Source of the DNA: Lineus longissimus
Taxonomy: Eukaryota > Nemertea > Pilidiophora > Heteronemertea > Lineidae
NCBI RefSeq assembly: GCF_910592395.1
Contig: NC_088325.1
Span: 1,676,001 to 1,740,000, forward strand
Length of the DNA stretch: 64,000 nt
Reading direction: 5' to 3'
A program made the position numbers and the translations under genes. Each line of letters opens with the position of its first letter. The stretch's first letter is position 1. The notes under the pieces were generated by a model. It was not told where the DNA came from and ran no database searches. It worked only from the letters and a program-made list of their open reading frames with translations. Below, in pieces: positions 24,099 to 35,776 of this stretch.

Positions 24099-24316
24099 TT
24101 GACCATAGGGACCACCATTTTGGCTAGAACTTGAAGTCCTAAACCAATTAGAACTCCTTCAAAATGAAATGAATCCCAATTTCAAGAATGGGAATCAATC
24201 CTGTGATTTCCAGAGAACTGACTCCCTCCCTTGAAGTTGGCCTTCACTTCATTTTGAAGGAGTTCTGATTGCTTTAGGATTTCACTTTCCAGCGAAAAAG
24301 GTGAAGCCTATGGTCA
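24099..24316. mobile_element. foldback MITE, about 218 bp
   Basis: Ends TTGACCATAGG and CCTATGGTCAA. The inner arm AGAACTCCTTCAAAATGAA is inverted at TTCATTTTGAAGGAGTTCT. Confidence 0.8.
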
Positions 24317-24812
24317 ACCTAAAAGGTAATGCTAATTTTGAACAGAAGCCTTAAAGTAATTATCACTATTAACCACATAAATTTGATCAGTTCAAAAGAA
24401 GATAATCGCTTTGTCAATATTCTGAGGAAACGAGCCAGAATTTCCTATCATGGATGTCGGGGACGCATCCGGATCAATGAGGAAGTATTAATAACATTCG
24501 AGCGAGATCGCAAATGGCCGCCGTGGACTAACCACCTAATTCTCTGACACGGTCATACCACTGACACATTGGGTATTTCATCAGCGGAAAATATTGCCAG
24601 CTCGGGGCGCAACATGGTATTGTAGCCTTGAGGTCGAGGATGAAACACGATCGATGGGTGAGAATAGATTCTGATAAGGTCCGCGTGGACCAGTAGTTTG
24701 TAAGCAGATGGATTGGTCAGCTTAGACTCAGGGTGACAAGATTTCCCAACGGTTGTGCTGCAGGAGGTAAATATTTTATCACACTGCCATGTAATAGAAC
24801 AAATCACCAAGA

Positions 24813-25290
24813 ATGGACCACGGTTTGAGCCCCAGAATTTTGGATTACAAAGCCATCTACCGTCTGAGCTAAAGGGAGATAGCCTGGGGCAGTAGGAGTG
24901 ATGTCACCACCACTCAAACACCTTCTCAGCTAACCATCAACCATGGTTTGAGCCCCAGAACTTAGGATTACACGGCCATCACTCTACCAACTGAGCTTAC
25001 CTCTAGCCTGGGGCCAGCAGGAATGATGTCACCACCACTCAAACACCTTTTCAGTCATCCATCAACCATGGTTTGAGCCCCAGAACTTGGGATTACATGG
25101 CCATCACTCTACCAACTGAGCTTACCTCTAGCCTGGGGCCAGCAGGAAGGATGTCACCACCACTCAAACACCTTTTTAGCCATAAATCAACCATGGTCTC
25201 AGCCCCAGAACTTGGAATTTCACGGCCATCACTCTACCAACTGAGCTTACCTCTAGCCTGGGGCCGGCAGGAAGGATGTCATCACTAGGA
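24813..25290 (-). repeat. 125-bp tandem array of a tRNA-like SINE head
   Basis: CCATGG recurs at 24941, 25066 and 25191, with an older unit before. On the minus strand each unit reads AGCTCAGTTGGTAGAGTGAT, GGCCGTG, then GGGGCTCAAACC, i.e. an A box and a weak B box at tRNA spacing. Confidence 0.8.
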
Positions 25291-25925
25291 CAGCTACCCA
25301 TGTCTAGCTGAATGAACTTCTGACAAAAAGCTAACACAAGATGAGAAAGATTATTTCAGTCTTTTGGTAATCTTGACCACCAACGTTTTTGCATCTTATC
25401 AAGACCCGGCTAGGCTTAAAGAAGTATAAGACCAAGAGGTTCAGGAAGCCATTTTGTCAGCTGTATCAATACAACTGAAGCCTTTCTTTGACTCAGACCA
25501 ACAAAGCTCATCCATCATGGCTTGCACATTTCCGGATCAATGGGGTTACATGAGAACTCGCGTATGAGATTGCCAATGGCTATCTTCTAGGACATGGTAA
25601 ATTTTTCTCTCTGCATTAACACGAGTGGAATTAGCCACCCGTGACAGACTCTGGGAACAGAATTTCTTCCTTCCTTTGTGTGCGCAGTCAGAAGTTTTCT
25701 CATGGGTAATGACCAACTTCTTTGGAATGACTTTGTGCTCTGTCCAACTCAGGGAAGCAGACTTTTCAGCTGTTTTGCAACCACTGTCTGAATGGATGCT
25801 GCGCTGACCACCTTCTAATACTATGTGAGAGTTGCACAGTTTTTAAAAGATGAACATTCGAAATGAATATCTGCACCTGTTACCTCACGGGTCCTGGGTC
25901 AGTCCACTTCCTCAAGTGATAGAGA

Positions 25926-26356
25926 GTGTATTGTACGCGCCGGTCACCGATCCAAACGTTGACCGCGCTCAACGTTGCTCAACTTCCACTCTGGGGCCAA
26001 CGTGCCAACCACTGGGCCATAAAGGAATTCCCTCATAACTGTGCAAAGCCGGCGGGTTAAGCCATTCCATATACCTGGGGATACTATACATCATTCCCCC
26101 CTACAGCAGAGATGGATCGTCCTCGATCCTACTTAGCGCTTCATGCGTCTCAGTACCGAACTATAAATCCAGAGCTCGCATCGCTTGGGAAGGTCTGCCA
26201 GAGGTATTGTACGCGCCGGTCACCGATCCAAAGGTTGACTGCACTCAACGTTGCTTAACTTCCACTCTGGGGCCAAGGCACCAACCACTGGGCCATAAAG
26301 GAATTCCTTCACGGCCGGCGGGTTAAGCCGTGCCATATACCTGGGGGTACTATACA
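25926..26356 (-). mobile_element. 5S-like/tRNA-like SINE dimer, second copy
   Basis: Two units (about 25926-26075 and 26205-26356) with the same linker (GGATCGTCCTCGATCCTACT...) as the dimer at 8755-9178, so the dimer itself is the mobile unit. Confidence 0.75.
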
Positions 26357-26603
26357 GAGAGGGTGATGCTCCTGATAACATAGGTTTCCTCCAGTTTCTA
26401 GTTTCATCCAAGATTACATAACAACTCGCACAAATGTTGCTCTGAGATCTCATAACGTCATTTTAGTTTTCAGTTCAATACTTTCAGAAGCCTTCCTCCG
26501 CATAGCCGGCTTCAGTGAGAGTTATGATGCGTTGCCAGGGATGGCTCAAGAAGAGGTCAAGGGAGACTTCTTCAGCCACTGACCCAACAGATAAGAGAAG
26601 TGT

Positions 26604-26757
26604 ATAGTACCCCCAGGTTTATGGCACGGCTGAACCCGCCGGCCATGAGGGAATTCCTTTATGGCCCAGTGGTTGGCGCGTTGGCCTAGAGTGGAAGTTA
26701 AGCAACGTTGAGTGCGGTCAACCTTTGGATCGGTGACCGGTGCGTACAATACAAGGA
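26604..26757 (+). mobile_element. 5S-like/tRNA-like SINE, single unit
   Basis: Starts GTATAGTACCCCCAGG, passes through TGGCCCAGTGGTTGGCGC, then GAAGTTAAGCAACGTTGAG, then CTTTGGATCGGTGACCGG, and ends GTACAATAC. Opposite orientation to the two dimers. Confidence 0.78.
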
Positions 26758-26869
26758 GGTAACGAAAGTGGTTCCAAGCACTTTTAAATCAACACCAGAT
26801 AGTTGCCAATTCAAGTTGGCTGGGCTGCAGTACTGGTGACGGATCAACTGAGACCGATTCATACCATGT

Positions 26870-27250
26870 GAGGGGGCGCTGATGAGAATGCAAATCGTTA
26901 CCAAGAGCTTTGTCCATTGATCATTAGTCAAGGTTTGCATTCCCGGCTCTCGGCTTTTTTCAGGAACAGAGGCAGATCAATAATGAGGAAGGATTGATCC
27001 CGCAGGAGGGGAGACTTGATGAGAATGCAAATCGTTACAAAGCGCTTTGTCCATTGATCATTGGTCAAGGTTTTTATCCAGGTTTTGCTGGTGCTGTAAT
27101 TTTATTGGGGGACAGGGAAGGATCAAGAAGGAAGGATTGATCCCGTGGGAAGGGAAACTGATGAGATTGTAAATTGGTACCAAGAGCTTTGTCCATTGTT
27201 TCCATCTGAGGTGCCAATTTCTTGTTCGGGGACACAGGCAACACTCATCA
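26870..27250. repeat. diverged tandem units, about 140-150 bp
   Basis: TGATGAGAATGCAAATCGTTAC followed by TTTGTCCATTGATCATT recurs near 26880, 27017 and 27158, and once more at 28265 beyond the 152-bp array. The array seems to have expanded inside this older repeat. Confidence 0.8.
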
Positions 27251-27329
27251 CATCGACATTGTCAATTTCAAGCCGACTGGATATTGCCTCGACAGTTTAG
27301 TATGTCATGGACAGAGAGGGATCATAGGG

Positions 27330-28252
27330 ACTGATGGATATTAGAAACTGATAAGATTGCTGACGGTCAAGGTTTGCCTTCGCGCCAGAGCTGTTTAGCT
27401 GACCATTGTCAGGGGACAATCACCACTCGATAAAGAGCCAAACTAGCTTGACAATGACATGTGACTTTATTGCCGTTGACTGGGGACAGATTGGGGAAAC
27501 TGATAAGATTGCTGACGGTCAAGGTTTGCCTTCGCGCCAGAGCTGTTTACCTGACCATTGTCAGGGGACAATCACCACTCGATAAAGAGCCAAACTAGCT
27601 TGACAATGACATGTGACTGTATTGCTGTTGACTAGGGACAGATTGGGGAAACTTATAAGATTGCTGACGGTCAAGGTTTGCCTTCTCGCCAGAGCTGTTT
27701 ACCTGACCATTGTCAGGGGACAATCACCACTCGATAAAGAGCCAAACTAGCTTGACAATGACATGTGACTGTATTGCTGTTGACTGGGGACAGATTGGGG
27801 AAACTTATAAGATTGCTGACGGTCAAGGTTTGCCTTCGCGTCAGAGCTGTTTAGCTGACCATTGTCAGGGGACAATCACCACTCGATAAAGAGCCAAACT
27901 AGCTTGACAATGACATGTGACTGTATTGCTGTTGACTGGGGACAGATTGGGGAAAGTTATAAGATTGCTGACGGTCAAGGTTTGCCTTCGCACCAGAGAT
28001 GTTTACCTGACCATTGTCAGGGGACAATCACCACTCGATAAAGAGCCAAACTAGCTTGACAATGACATGTGAGTGTATTGCTGTTGACTGGGGACAGATT
28101 GGGGAAACTTATAAGATTGCTGACGGTCAAGGTTTGCCTTCGCGTCAGAGCTGTTTAGCTGACCATTGTCAGGGGACGATCACCACTCGATAAAGAGCCA
28201 AACTAGCTTGACAATGACATGTGACTGCTGTTGACTGGGGACAGATTGATCG
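27330..28252. repeat. 152-bp tandem repeat, about six copies
   Basis: TGACGGTCAAGGTTTGCCTT recurs at 27361, 27513, 27665, 27817, 27969 and 28121, an exact 152-bp step, with very high identity. Confidence 0.97.
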
Positions 28253-28499
28253 GGAGGGGAAACTGATGAGATTGCAAATCGTTACAAAGCGCTTTGTCCA
28301 TTGATCATTGGTCAAGGTTGACATTCGAGGCTTTGTTGCCCTCCAGTCTCGCGAGATCCATATCCAACGAGAAACGTAAGGTCATTTGCTGGCTCTGTTG
28401 GCCGACTGGCTTAGTTGGTGCTTTTCTTGCTGGGTTGTGGGGAACAATTCCTATACAGGCTGCTAGAAAAGCCCTGCTAAGGGTTAACATCATAAAAAC

Positions 28500-28920
28500 C
28501 TTATGAGTACTCTGACACCAAAATCGGCCTAGTCTCGCTATTCACAGATTGACTGCAAAAGGTGCTTTATACCAGATTAATGATCACTATACGTCATAAT
28601 GAAAAGTTATTACGCCATATATAAATCACATATGATTGTTGTGTCTCATTTTCGACTTTATTGCTTCCTAGATACGTTTTATCACACCATTACATGAATC
28701 TGTGAACACGTTTATTTGATTATGAAATATGCCACGATATGAAGTTCGTTTTCGCACAATCAATAATGACAGTCACTTTGATGATTCAGAGATGATTGGG
28801 ACTACAGACTAAGTCACGTGCGGCACCAGAGTCTGGCCACTACGACACCTAGTGGTCAGATATCGTACTTCAGGAATAGAATGGTGTACAATGTGCAGTG
28901 ACTTTCCTACATGGAAGCTA
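28500..28920. other. unique non-coding sequence
   Basis: AT-rich; no exon, RNA gene or known repeat seen. Confidence 0.4.
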
Positions 28921-28921
28921 G

Positions 28922-29121
28922 TACAGTCGAACCTCACTATTAAGGACACCCTCGGGACTGACAAATGCTGTCCTTAATAGAAGGGTGTCCTGATTAGAGA
29001 GGTCAAATTGAATGGAAACAACCAATTTTGGACCAAAACTAGTGTACTTAATAGAGAGAGTGTCCTTAATAGAGAGGTTGTCCTTAATAAAGAGGTGTCG
29101 GCTAAGGGAGGTTCCACTGTA
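28922..29121. mobile_element. pogo-like MITE
   Basis: A full copy, TACAGTCGAACCTC to GGTTCCACTGTA, 200 bp. Confidence 0.92.
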
Positions 29122-29149
29122 CTGGCAGAGAGAACATGTTTGAATATTG

Positions 29150-29245
29150 TGTCTGATCTGGAGAATGTTGTGCCTTATGAGAAACGCTTTGAGCGACCGA
29201 AATCAGTTGGATTTAGCGCTATATAAGTCTCATGATAATTATCAT
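29150..29245 (+). mobile_element. LINE/SINE 3' tail fragment
   Basis: GAGAATGTTGTGCCTTATGA...CGCTTTGAGCGACCGAAATC and TTTAGCGCTATATAAGTCTC. The same tail lies inverted at 50985-51055, and the end resembles the LINE 3' UTRs at 1843 and 10300. Confidence 0.65.
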
Positions 29246-29620
29246 GCAGTAAAAGTCAATAGGCTACAATCAGCCATCATTCGAAGTCATCGCTCGGGGA
29301 TATTTTAAAACAGTGAATGGGGGATGTGTAAATAGTTATTACACTGATTATTTGCACATGAGCCAATCAATGGTGATGATGTTTGATGGTGCGCTAATGT
29401 TTCATTTGATTTAGTAAGCGCAAATCAATGGATGGTCTATTTGAACTACCAGTTCCACGACTCGCTTAAAAGGCTAAAATAGCCTCAAATCGATAGAATA
29501 CCATGTTTCAAATGTAGTAACTCTGTATGAAGCACAAAGGCACATGAAGATCAAAATGCTAGCCAGGTGAGTTTTTCAATAGGGTTGGTGTTCTGATCTT
29601 CATATGCCTGTGATTGAACG

Positions 29621-29909
29621 TTCAAGAGAGCTGTCCAGATCAGAGAGGTGAAATTTGAAGGAAACAGCCAGTTTTGGACCAAAAACGATGTCCTTATTAG
29701 AGAGGTGTGCTTAGTAGAGAGGGTTTTCCTATAGAGAGGATGTCCTTAGTAGAAAGAATGTCCTTAGTAGAGTAGGTGTCCTTAATACAGATGATGTTTT
29801 TAGAAGAAAGGATGTTATTAGTTGAAAGGATGTTCTTAGTAGAGAGGGTGTCTATACAGAGAGGATGTCCTTAATAGAGAGGTGTCCACAAAGGGAGGTT
29901 TAACGGTAC
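29621..29909. mobile_element. pogo-like MITE, expanded and diverged
   Basis: Eight or more degenerate GATGTCCTTAGTAGA(A/G)AG units lie between the GAGGTGAAATTTGAAGGAAA centre and the GGGAGGTTTAACGGTA end. Confidence 0.8.
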
Positions 29910-30084
29910 AATAAAGATAATAGAATATTCAAAGGAATTTGTTGACAAACCTTATCATTTCACTACCAATCAAGTTGTCAATTGCAGCAACTTACCTGGA
30001 AATACATAAGGGTCATATTATAAACAAGGGATTAAAAAACGAAACAAATGAAATAGACAAGCTTGGGGGGGTTGGTAGCACACT

Positions 30085-30425
30085 GGCACATACTGGAAAA
30101 AAAATTTCTGAAATTTAATTTTTTTCACCATTATATTTTTTTTCAATTCGAAAAATAGAAAGAAATTTCGCAATCCGCCAAGATAAAAATGGTGAAAATT
30201 TTTAGTTTTTTCCGAAATTTTATTTTTCACCAAATATTTTTTTTTCAATTCTAAAAGTAGAAAGAAATTTCATAATCCGCCAAGATCAAAATGGTGAGAA
30301 AAAAAATGTTTCCAAAAATTTTTTTTTCACCAAAATATTTTTTTTCATTTCGAAAAATAGAAAAAAAATTCGTAATCCGCCAAGATAAAAATGGTGAAAA
30401 TTTAATTTTTTCCAAAATTCATAAT
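30085..30425. repeat. A/T-rich tandem repeat, about 95-100 bp, four copies
   Basis: Units share TCCGCCAAGAT(A/C)AAAATGGTGA and a poly-T stretch before CACCA. The minus-strand Lys/Phe-rich frame (30018-30248) is low complexity. Confidence 0.85.
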
Positions 30426-30439
30426 AATTAAAAGGCTCG

Positions 30440-31080
30440 AAAATTTGGAAGTCACCAGTGTCACCAATTAAGGCGACTCATCTCTCCATTTTCAACAACT
30501 TTCTGCAAAAGAAAACTAAACGATTATTTAATATTTTTGCTACCAGTCACTATCACCACCTCCACAGCAACTACCGAGGATGGACAATGAGCCAAGGGAG
30601 CGATTTAAATATTGACTATACAGTTACAAAACAAAAAAAATCATTGGAATAAAGATATTATATCGACTTTCCAGCAAGGGAACTCGCGACAGATGGTAAG
30701 TTGATAACGATCTCTTGTTATAAGCGTGACATTTACAAAGCTGGGCATTTTATTGGATTTTAGCAAAAATATTTAAGCCTGCCTTATAAACAAAGTTTAA
30801 ATTTTATCTAAAAGCCTTCCTTCCAACAACTTTCTTCCAGTTTGATGTATACCATTTAAAAAAAAATGTCCCCCAAATTTTTTTAACAAATTTGAATTTC
30901 TATCTGACCTGGCTCAAACATCAAGACTGAAGTGAATCTCACAGGAGGAATACAATGCCCCACCATTTCCACCACCTCAGTATCAAAGCAACTGATGCAT
31001 CGAGTCATTACTATGGAATTCCTATAAATTAGTTTCTGAATGGAACCATATTGTCGACATATTTAGCAGACCAAATCTAA
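30440..31080. other. unique AT-rich sequence
   Basis: Several short frames, none conserved-looking. No repeat recognised. Confidence 0.4.
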
Positions 31081-31081
31081 C

Positions 31082-31422
31082 TACAGCAGAACCTCTCTAA
31101 CAAGGACACCCTTGGGACTGTCATATGCTGTCCATAATAGAGAGGTGTCCTGATTAGAGAGGTCAAAATGAATGGAAACAAACACTTTGGGACCAAAACT
31201 AGTGCCCTTAATAGAGAGGTTGTCCTTAATAGAGAGGTGTCCGCTAAGGGAGGTTCCACTGAGGATAGCCTTGGGACTGTCATATGCTGTCCATAATAGA
31301 GAGGTGTCCTGATAAGAGAGGTCAAAATGAAAGGAAACAAACACTTGGGACCAAAACTAGTGTACTTAATAGAGAGGGTGTCCTTTATAGAGAGGTGTCC
31401 GCTAAGGGAGGTTTCATAGTAT
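31082..31422. mobile_element. pogo-like MITE, tandem copy pair
   Basis: Two nearly complete units back to back (the second from about 31262, without its left TIR), ending GGTTTCATAGTA. Confidence 0.88.
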
Positions 31423-31760
31423 ATTGTCTTCACCACAGATTTAAGGTACATTTTTTGGGCAGTAAAAACGCGAAGTGGGCTTGAACGCAGAATCCCCTAT
31501 AACTGTCTCTGATCCTAGCAACAACGTTTATGCTACATCGCGAAATCGATAACGGACGCTAGGGTACAATCAGATTCTGTTCCAGATTATTGAGCGAGGC
31601 CCGCACCTGGGTTATCTCACCGACACATTCCTCAGGGATCAACGCGAAGAGGACAATGGTAACAGCTAGCGGCAATGTTCAACATGCTAATGTTGATCCT
31701 CATACGTATACGGATAGAAATGTACACAACATTCTTCCTCTTTCTGCCCAGTTTTATACA

Positions 31761-31942
31761 TACAGTGGAACCTCTCTATTAAGGACACCCTAGGCACTGA
31801 CAAGTGCTGTCCTTAATAGAGAGGTGTCCTGATTAGAGAGGTCAAATTGAATGGAAACAACCAATTTGGGACCAAAACTAGTGTCCTTAATAGAGAGGTT
31901 GTCCTTAATAGAGAGGTGTCCGCTAAGGGAGGTTCCACTGTA
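31761..31942. mobile_element. pogo-like MITE, good full copy
   Basis: 182 bp from TACAGTGGAACCTC to GAGGTTCCACTGTA, with inverted ends and central GGTCAAATTGAATGGAAACA. A good reference for the family. Confidence 0.95.
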
Positions 31943-32102
31943 TATGTGTAAGGTTCCGTGATAAGTCCCTGTTTTCAACCTCCATAATGATTTGGGATGC
32001 TGGACCCAACTGAATCAAAAATTGTCATGGTCATTAGGGCTTGCTTTCTTTTGCCTGTCTCTCTAACATGGTAGGTGATGACAACACGTGAAACCACTCT
32101 AT

Positions 32103-32314
32103 ACAGTAGAACCTCCCTTAGCGGACACCTCTCTATTAAGGACAACCTCTCTATTAAGGACAACCTCTCTATTAAGGACACCTCTATTAAGGACATTAGT
32201 TTTGGTCCCAAATTGGTTGCTTCCATTCAATTTGACCTCTCTTATCAGGACACCTCTCAATTAGGACAACACTTGTCAGTCCCAAGGTGTCCTTAATAGA
32301 GAGGTTCTACTGTA
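32103..32314. mobile_element. pogo-like MITE, opposite orientation
   Basis: TACAGTAGAACCTCCC to GAGGTTCTACTGTA, with three tandem CCTCTCTATTAAGGACAA units at its left. Confidence 0.93.
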
Positions 32315-32333
32315 CATGCATATTCGGTCACCA

Positions 32334-32454
32334 TTCAGCTTCCATTCAATTTGACCTCTCTAATCAGGACACCTCTCAATTAAAGACAACACTTGTCAGT
32401 CCCAAGGGTGTCCTTAATAGAGAGGTTCTAATGTACATGCATATTCGGTCACCT
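32334..32454. repeat. local duplication of MITE right half plus flank
   Basis: CATTCAATTTGACCTCTC to GTACATGCATATTCGGTCAC repeats the right half of the 32103 MITE together with 20 bp of its flank. It is a tandem duplication, not a second insertion. Confidence 0.85.
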
Positions 32455-32874
32455 CCCAGATCCACCTTGATTGCCGAGCTACATAATAAATCAACAACAA
32501 TGCTTCCCCTCGTTAACCTATCATTATGGTAACATTACGACAACAAGATGTATCCTTTTATCAACGAGAATGATTGCACTATTATCACTTAGACTCTCAT
32601 TCTATTGTACGATGCGTTAATGAAGTTATTGTAACAAGATATCGTAGCTATAGGGTGTGGCACGCTGCGCGCATGTGACCTTTATTAAGACGGTGACTGC
32701 TGTGTTGTCTCTCTTCTCTTTTGGTCACGTTGTACAAAGAAGTGTTTGATGACAATCAGTAGCAACAATTGTTTATTATACATGTTCCGCGGAGCTATTC
32801 ATATCACGAGTGCGGCGTTTTATAGGAGAGAATCAGGGGCGGATTCAGAAGCCGGAAGAGAGGAGGCATCCCAG

Positions 32875-33595
32875 GCCTTTCAATGAGGAACCGGCGTTAA
32901 GATAAATGCCAGTGGCGGCGCCACAATCGATCGTACCTTCTGACGCCATGACGCCATTTTCTGGTCTGTTGACGTCGCATGAGGTCAATCACGGGAAACC
33001 ATTGCGTACTTTTTTGCACAGGATTTCAACAACAGAAAACGTGCCCAATAACTGGCATCGCGCATATTATCCGCAAAATTATCTTAAGAAACTGATAGCT
33101 CAGTAGATTTAAAACAGGAAGATGCAAACGTCGCCGAAATCGGTCGAAAATAAGCGATCGTTTTTGGGCTCAGAAATAACATGATAATGCATTGGAAATG
33201 GAGAGTTTTGGTATGATCGATTGCAGCGCCACGCGGCGGATAAATCGCGCCGGTTCCTCATTACATGGAGACCTCTACACCCTGTATTTTTTTAGCCTAT
33301 TTTAGGGGACATGTTTTTTTGCTTTTTAGCTTAATTTGGGGACATTTCATCGCGCCAATTTGCCTGAACAGCGACGTCATAAATCAAAGTTAGTGACTGA
33401 TATCACCACATACACCTGAAAAATCATAATTTTAGGGTAAAACTATAAAATTAGGCCATTTGGATGAGATTTGGTTATGTTAGGGGTCAAAAAACACTTC
33501 AGGGGGTCATATTATTTTTTTTTTAATTTAAAAAAAAAAAAATTAAAAAAACCCCAAAAAAACCCCCCTAAATTGGGGACATCCTGTACGGCCTA
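32875..33595. mobile_element. CAGGCC element, copy 1 (interrupted)
   Basis: CAGGCCTTTCAAT, then the nested element, then TTACATGGAGACCTCTACAC, TTTGGGGACATTTCATCGCG, and on to GGGGACATCCTGTACGGCC. Relatives at 45890 and 57649 are uninterrupted. It holds a long A/T and poly-A stretch near 33510-33560. Confidence 0.8.
32885..33259. mobile_element. 375-bp TIR element nested in a CAGGCC element
   Basis: Perfect inverted ends (AATGAGGAACCGGCG and its exact inverse). The copy at 57649 reads TTTCAATTACATGG without it, so the insertion is exact (AT duplication, or none with a one-base longer TIR). The frame 32906-33106 is not recognised. Confidence 0.85.
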
Positions 33596-34148
33596 CCTAC
33601 AGCCTTCCTTTTACATTTTCACCGCCCAAGAAAATGTACCGGTACCTTCCCATGTCTGGTTAAGTCTGTTGCAGATCAGTTAGCCAGATTTAGCTTAATG
33701 GACATGTAGACAATAGGGGCCTACAACAGGGTTCTATACAAGAGCTTGCAAATGACTTGATGGTGCATCAATACATGGCTACAAGTACATAAAGTCTGTT
33801 TTACGTCTCATTCAAATAATGAGAAAAACAGAGTAAAGTGACCTGCTCAAGGTCACTAGTGACATACGTTTCACTGTCAAACCCTTGATATTCTGATCAT
33901 GCGTCCGACACATCATTTGCAATAGCTACTACTGCTAAACAGACACGCAGCAATCAGAAACAGCATGAAAGCTTTCATCTTGATATAAATGGCAATGATG
34001 TATGAGAACGGTATTGGCCCCATCCTTCAACTGAATGGCCATTGCACCCGGCATATAAATGAACATCACGAACATTCTGTAACGAATTGTAAGCCTCGGG
34101 GAGGATACAGAATCTCGGGGAGGGATACAAGGAAGGATACAAGAAGTA

Positions 34149-34585
34149 GGAGCCGCATAGCAAAGTGGTTAAAACGGCCCGGGTTCAATCCCGGGGGAAC
34201 TCAGGACTGTATAAACTTACGCTATGTGGTTTTCACTAAAATTCCTGGCTCTTCACTGTCCTTTGAATGAGACTTAAAACTGAGGTTCCTTGTATCTGGT
34301 GTCTATGCCAGGGCAGGTTAAAGACCCCACTAAGTGAGAAACATGAGTAGCTTGCCTGAACTCTACCTCTGGCTAAAGACAGAGTCACCAGACCAATAAA
34401 CCCAACTGGTGCCTACCCATAGTGGCACGCTAAGACCCCACCAAGTGAGAAGCATGAGTAGCTTGCGTGGACTCTACCTCTGGCTGAAGTCGGGGTCACT
34501 AGGCCTAGTCGAAGTCTAGGCACTAGGCCAATAAACCCAATTGGCGCATAGCCGTGTGGACTCTGCCTCCAGCCGAAGTTAAAAG
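34149..34585 (+). mobile_element. SINE A copy
   Basis: Starts GGAGCCGCATAGCAAAGTGG with B box GGTTCAATCCCGGGGGA, then the CACTGTCCTTTGAATGAGAC body. The CAAGTGAGAA-CATGAGTAGC block is duplicated and the 3' end is scrambled. Confidence 0.9.
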
Positions 34586-35040
34586 AATAGACACTCCTTG
34601 ATTATGAAAGCACTGCTATCATCTGGGGTTTATAAATGGAAAGTCAGATCAGGTTGACAGTGCTGCTAACGACAGATCTGCAGTTATATGCCAGATGAAT
34701 GCTGCCTCTAATAAACTGCTCCGGGTAACCACTGGGGCAGGGTTGTGCTACAGTAATGAGAGTTATGATATTTTTTCAGCTGACATCAGCGGAAATGATT
34801 TGAATATTCTTTGTGAAAGAAAGGTCAACAACCGCTAATGCCAGAAACCCACATACCCTGCCATGTCTCTACAGTATTCAATTTACTATCATTTATCATA
34901 TGTCTACACCATTGTCCTTGGTCAACTAATTACTTTCAGTGATAATAGTAATTAGCAAGCATGAAACACTGACATACTTCTGATGTGAAAAGCTTTGCAT
35001 GAACTGCAACCACAATCAAGTGTAGAAAGCCTCTCATAAG

Positions 35041-35776
35041 CAGACCCTGGGTAACCATTGGATCAGACCCTTGGTTGCCATTGGATCAGACCCTGGGTTA
35101 CCATTGGATCAGACCCTGGGTCGTTATTGGATTAGACCCTGGGTTCCATTGGATTAGATCCAGGGTTACCATTGGATTAGACCCTGGGTTCCATTGGATT
35201 AGATCCAGGGATACCATTGGATTAGACCCTGGGTAACCATTGGATCAGACCCTGGGTCGTCATTGGATTAGACCCTGGGTAGCCATTGGATTAGACCCTG
35301 GGTAACCATTGGATCAGACCCTGGGTCGTCATTGGATTAGACCCTGGGTAGCCATTGGATTAGACCCTGGGTTGCCATTGGATTAGACCCTAGGTTACCA
35401 TTGGATTAGATCCTGGGTCACCATTGGATTAGACCCTGGGTTGCCATTGGATTAGATCCTGGGTTACCATTGGATTAGACCCTGGGTTGCCATTGGATTA
35501 GACCCTGGGTTGCCATTGGATTAGACCCTGGTTCACCATTGGATTTGACCCTGGGTTACCATAGGATTAGACCCCGGGTAGCCATTGGATTAAACCTTGG
35601 GTCACCATTGGATTAGACCTGAGGTTGCCATTGGATTAGATCCCGGGTTACCTTTGGATTAGATCCCGGGTAACCTTTGGATTAGAGCCTGGGTTACCAT
35701 TGGATTAGACCCAGGGTAACCTTTGGATTAGACCCTGGGTTACTATTGGGTAGAAGGTTACCATTGGATTGAACCA
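35041..35776. repeat. second 23-bp minisatellite, about 32 copies
   Basis: Unit CCATTGGATTAGACCCTGGG+TTA with variants. It has the same unit length as the array at 19961 but unrelated sequence. Confidence 0.97.

Noticed and set aside
24329-24547. 72-codon basic frame (RISYHGCRGRIRINEE)
   Set aside because: No splice context, no recognised family and unique sequence; not enough support for a gene.
26660-26757. A 5S rRNA gene
   Set aside because: Only the internal/3' half resembles 5S and it is linked to a tRNA-like segment in every copy; treated as a SINE.
35041-35776. CRISPR-like array
   Set aside because: The 23-bp units are contiguous with no unique spacers; same for the 17-, 22- and 58-bp arrays. 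The genome is animal.
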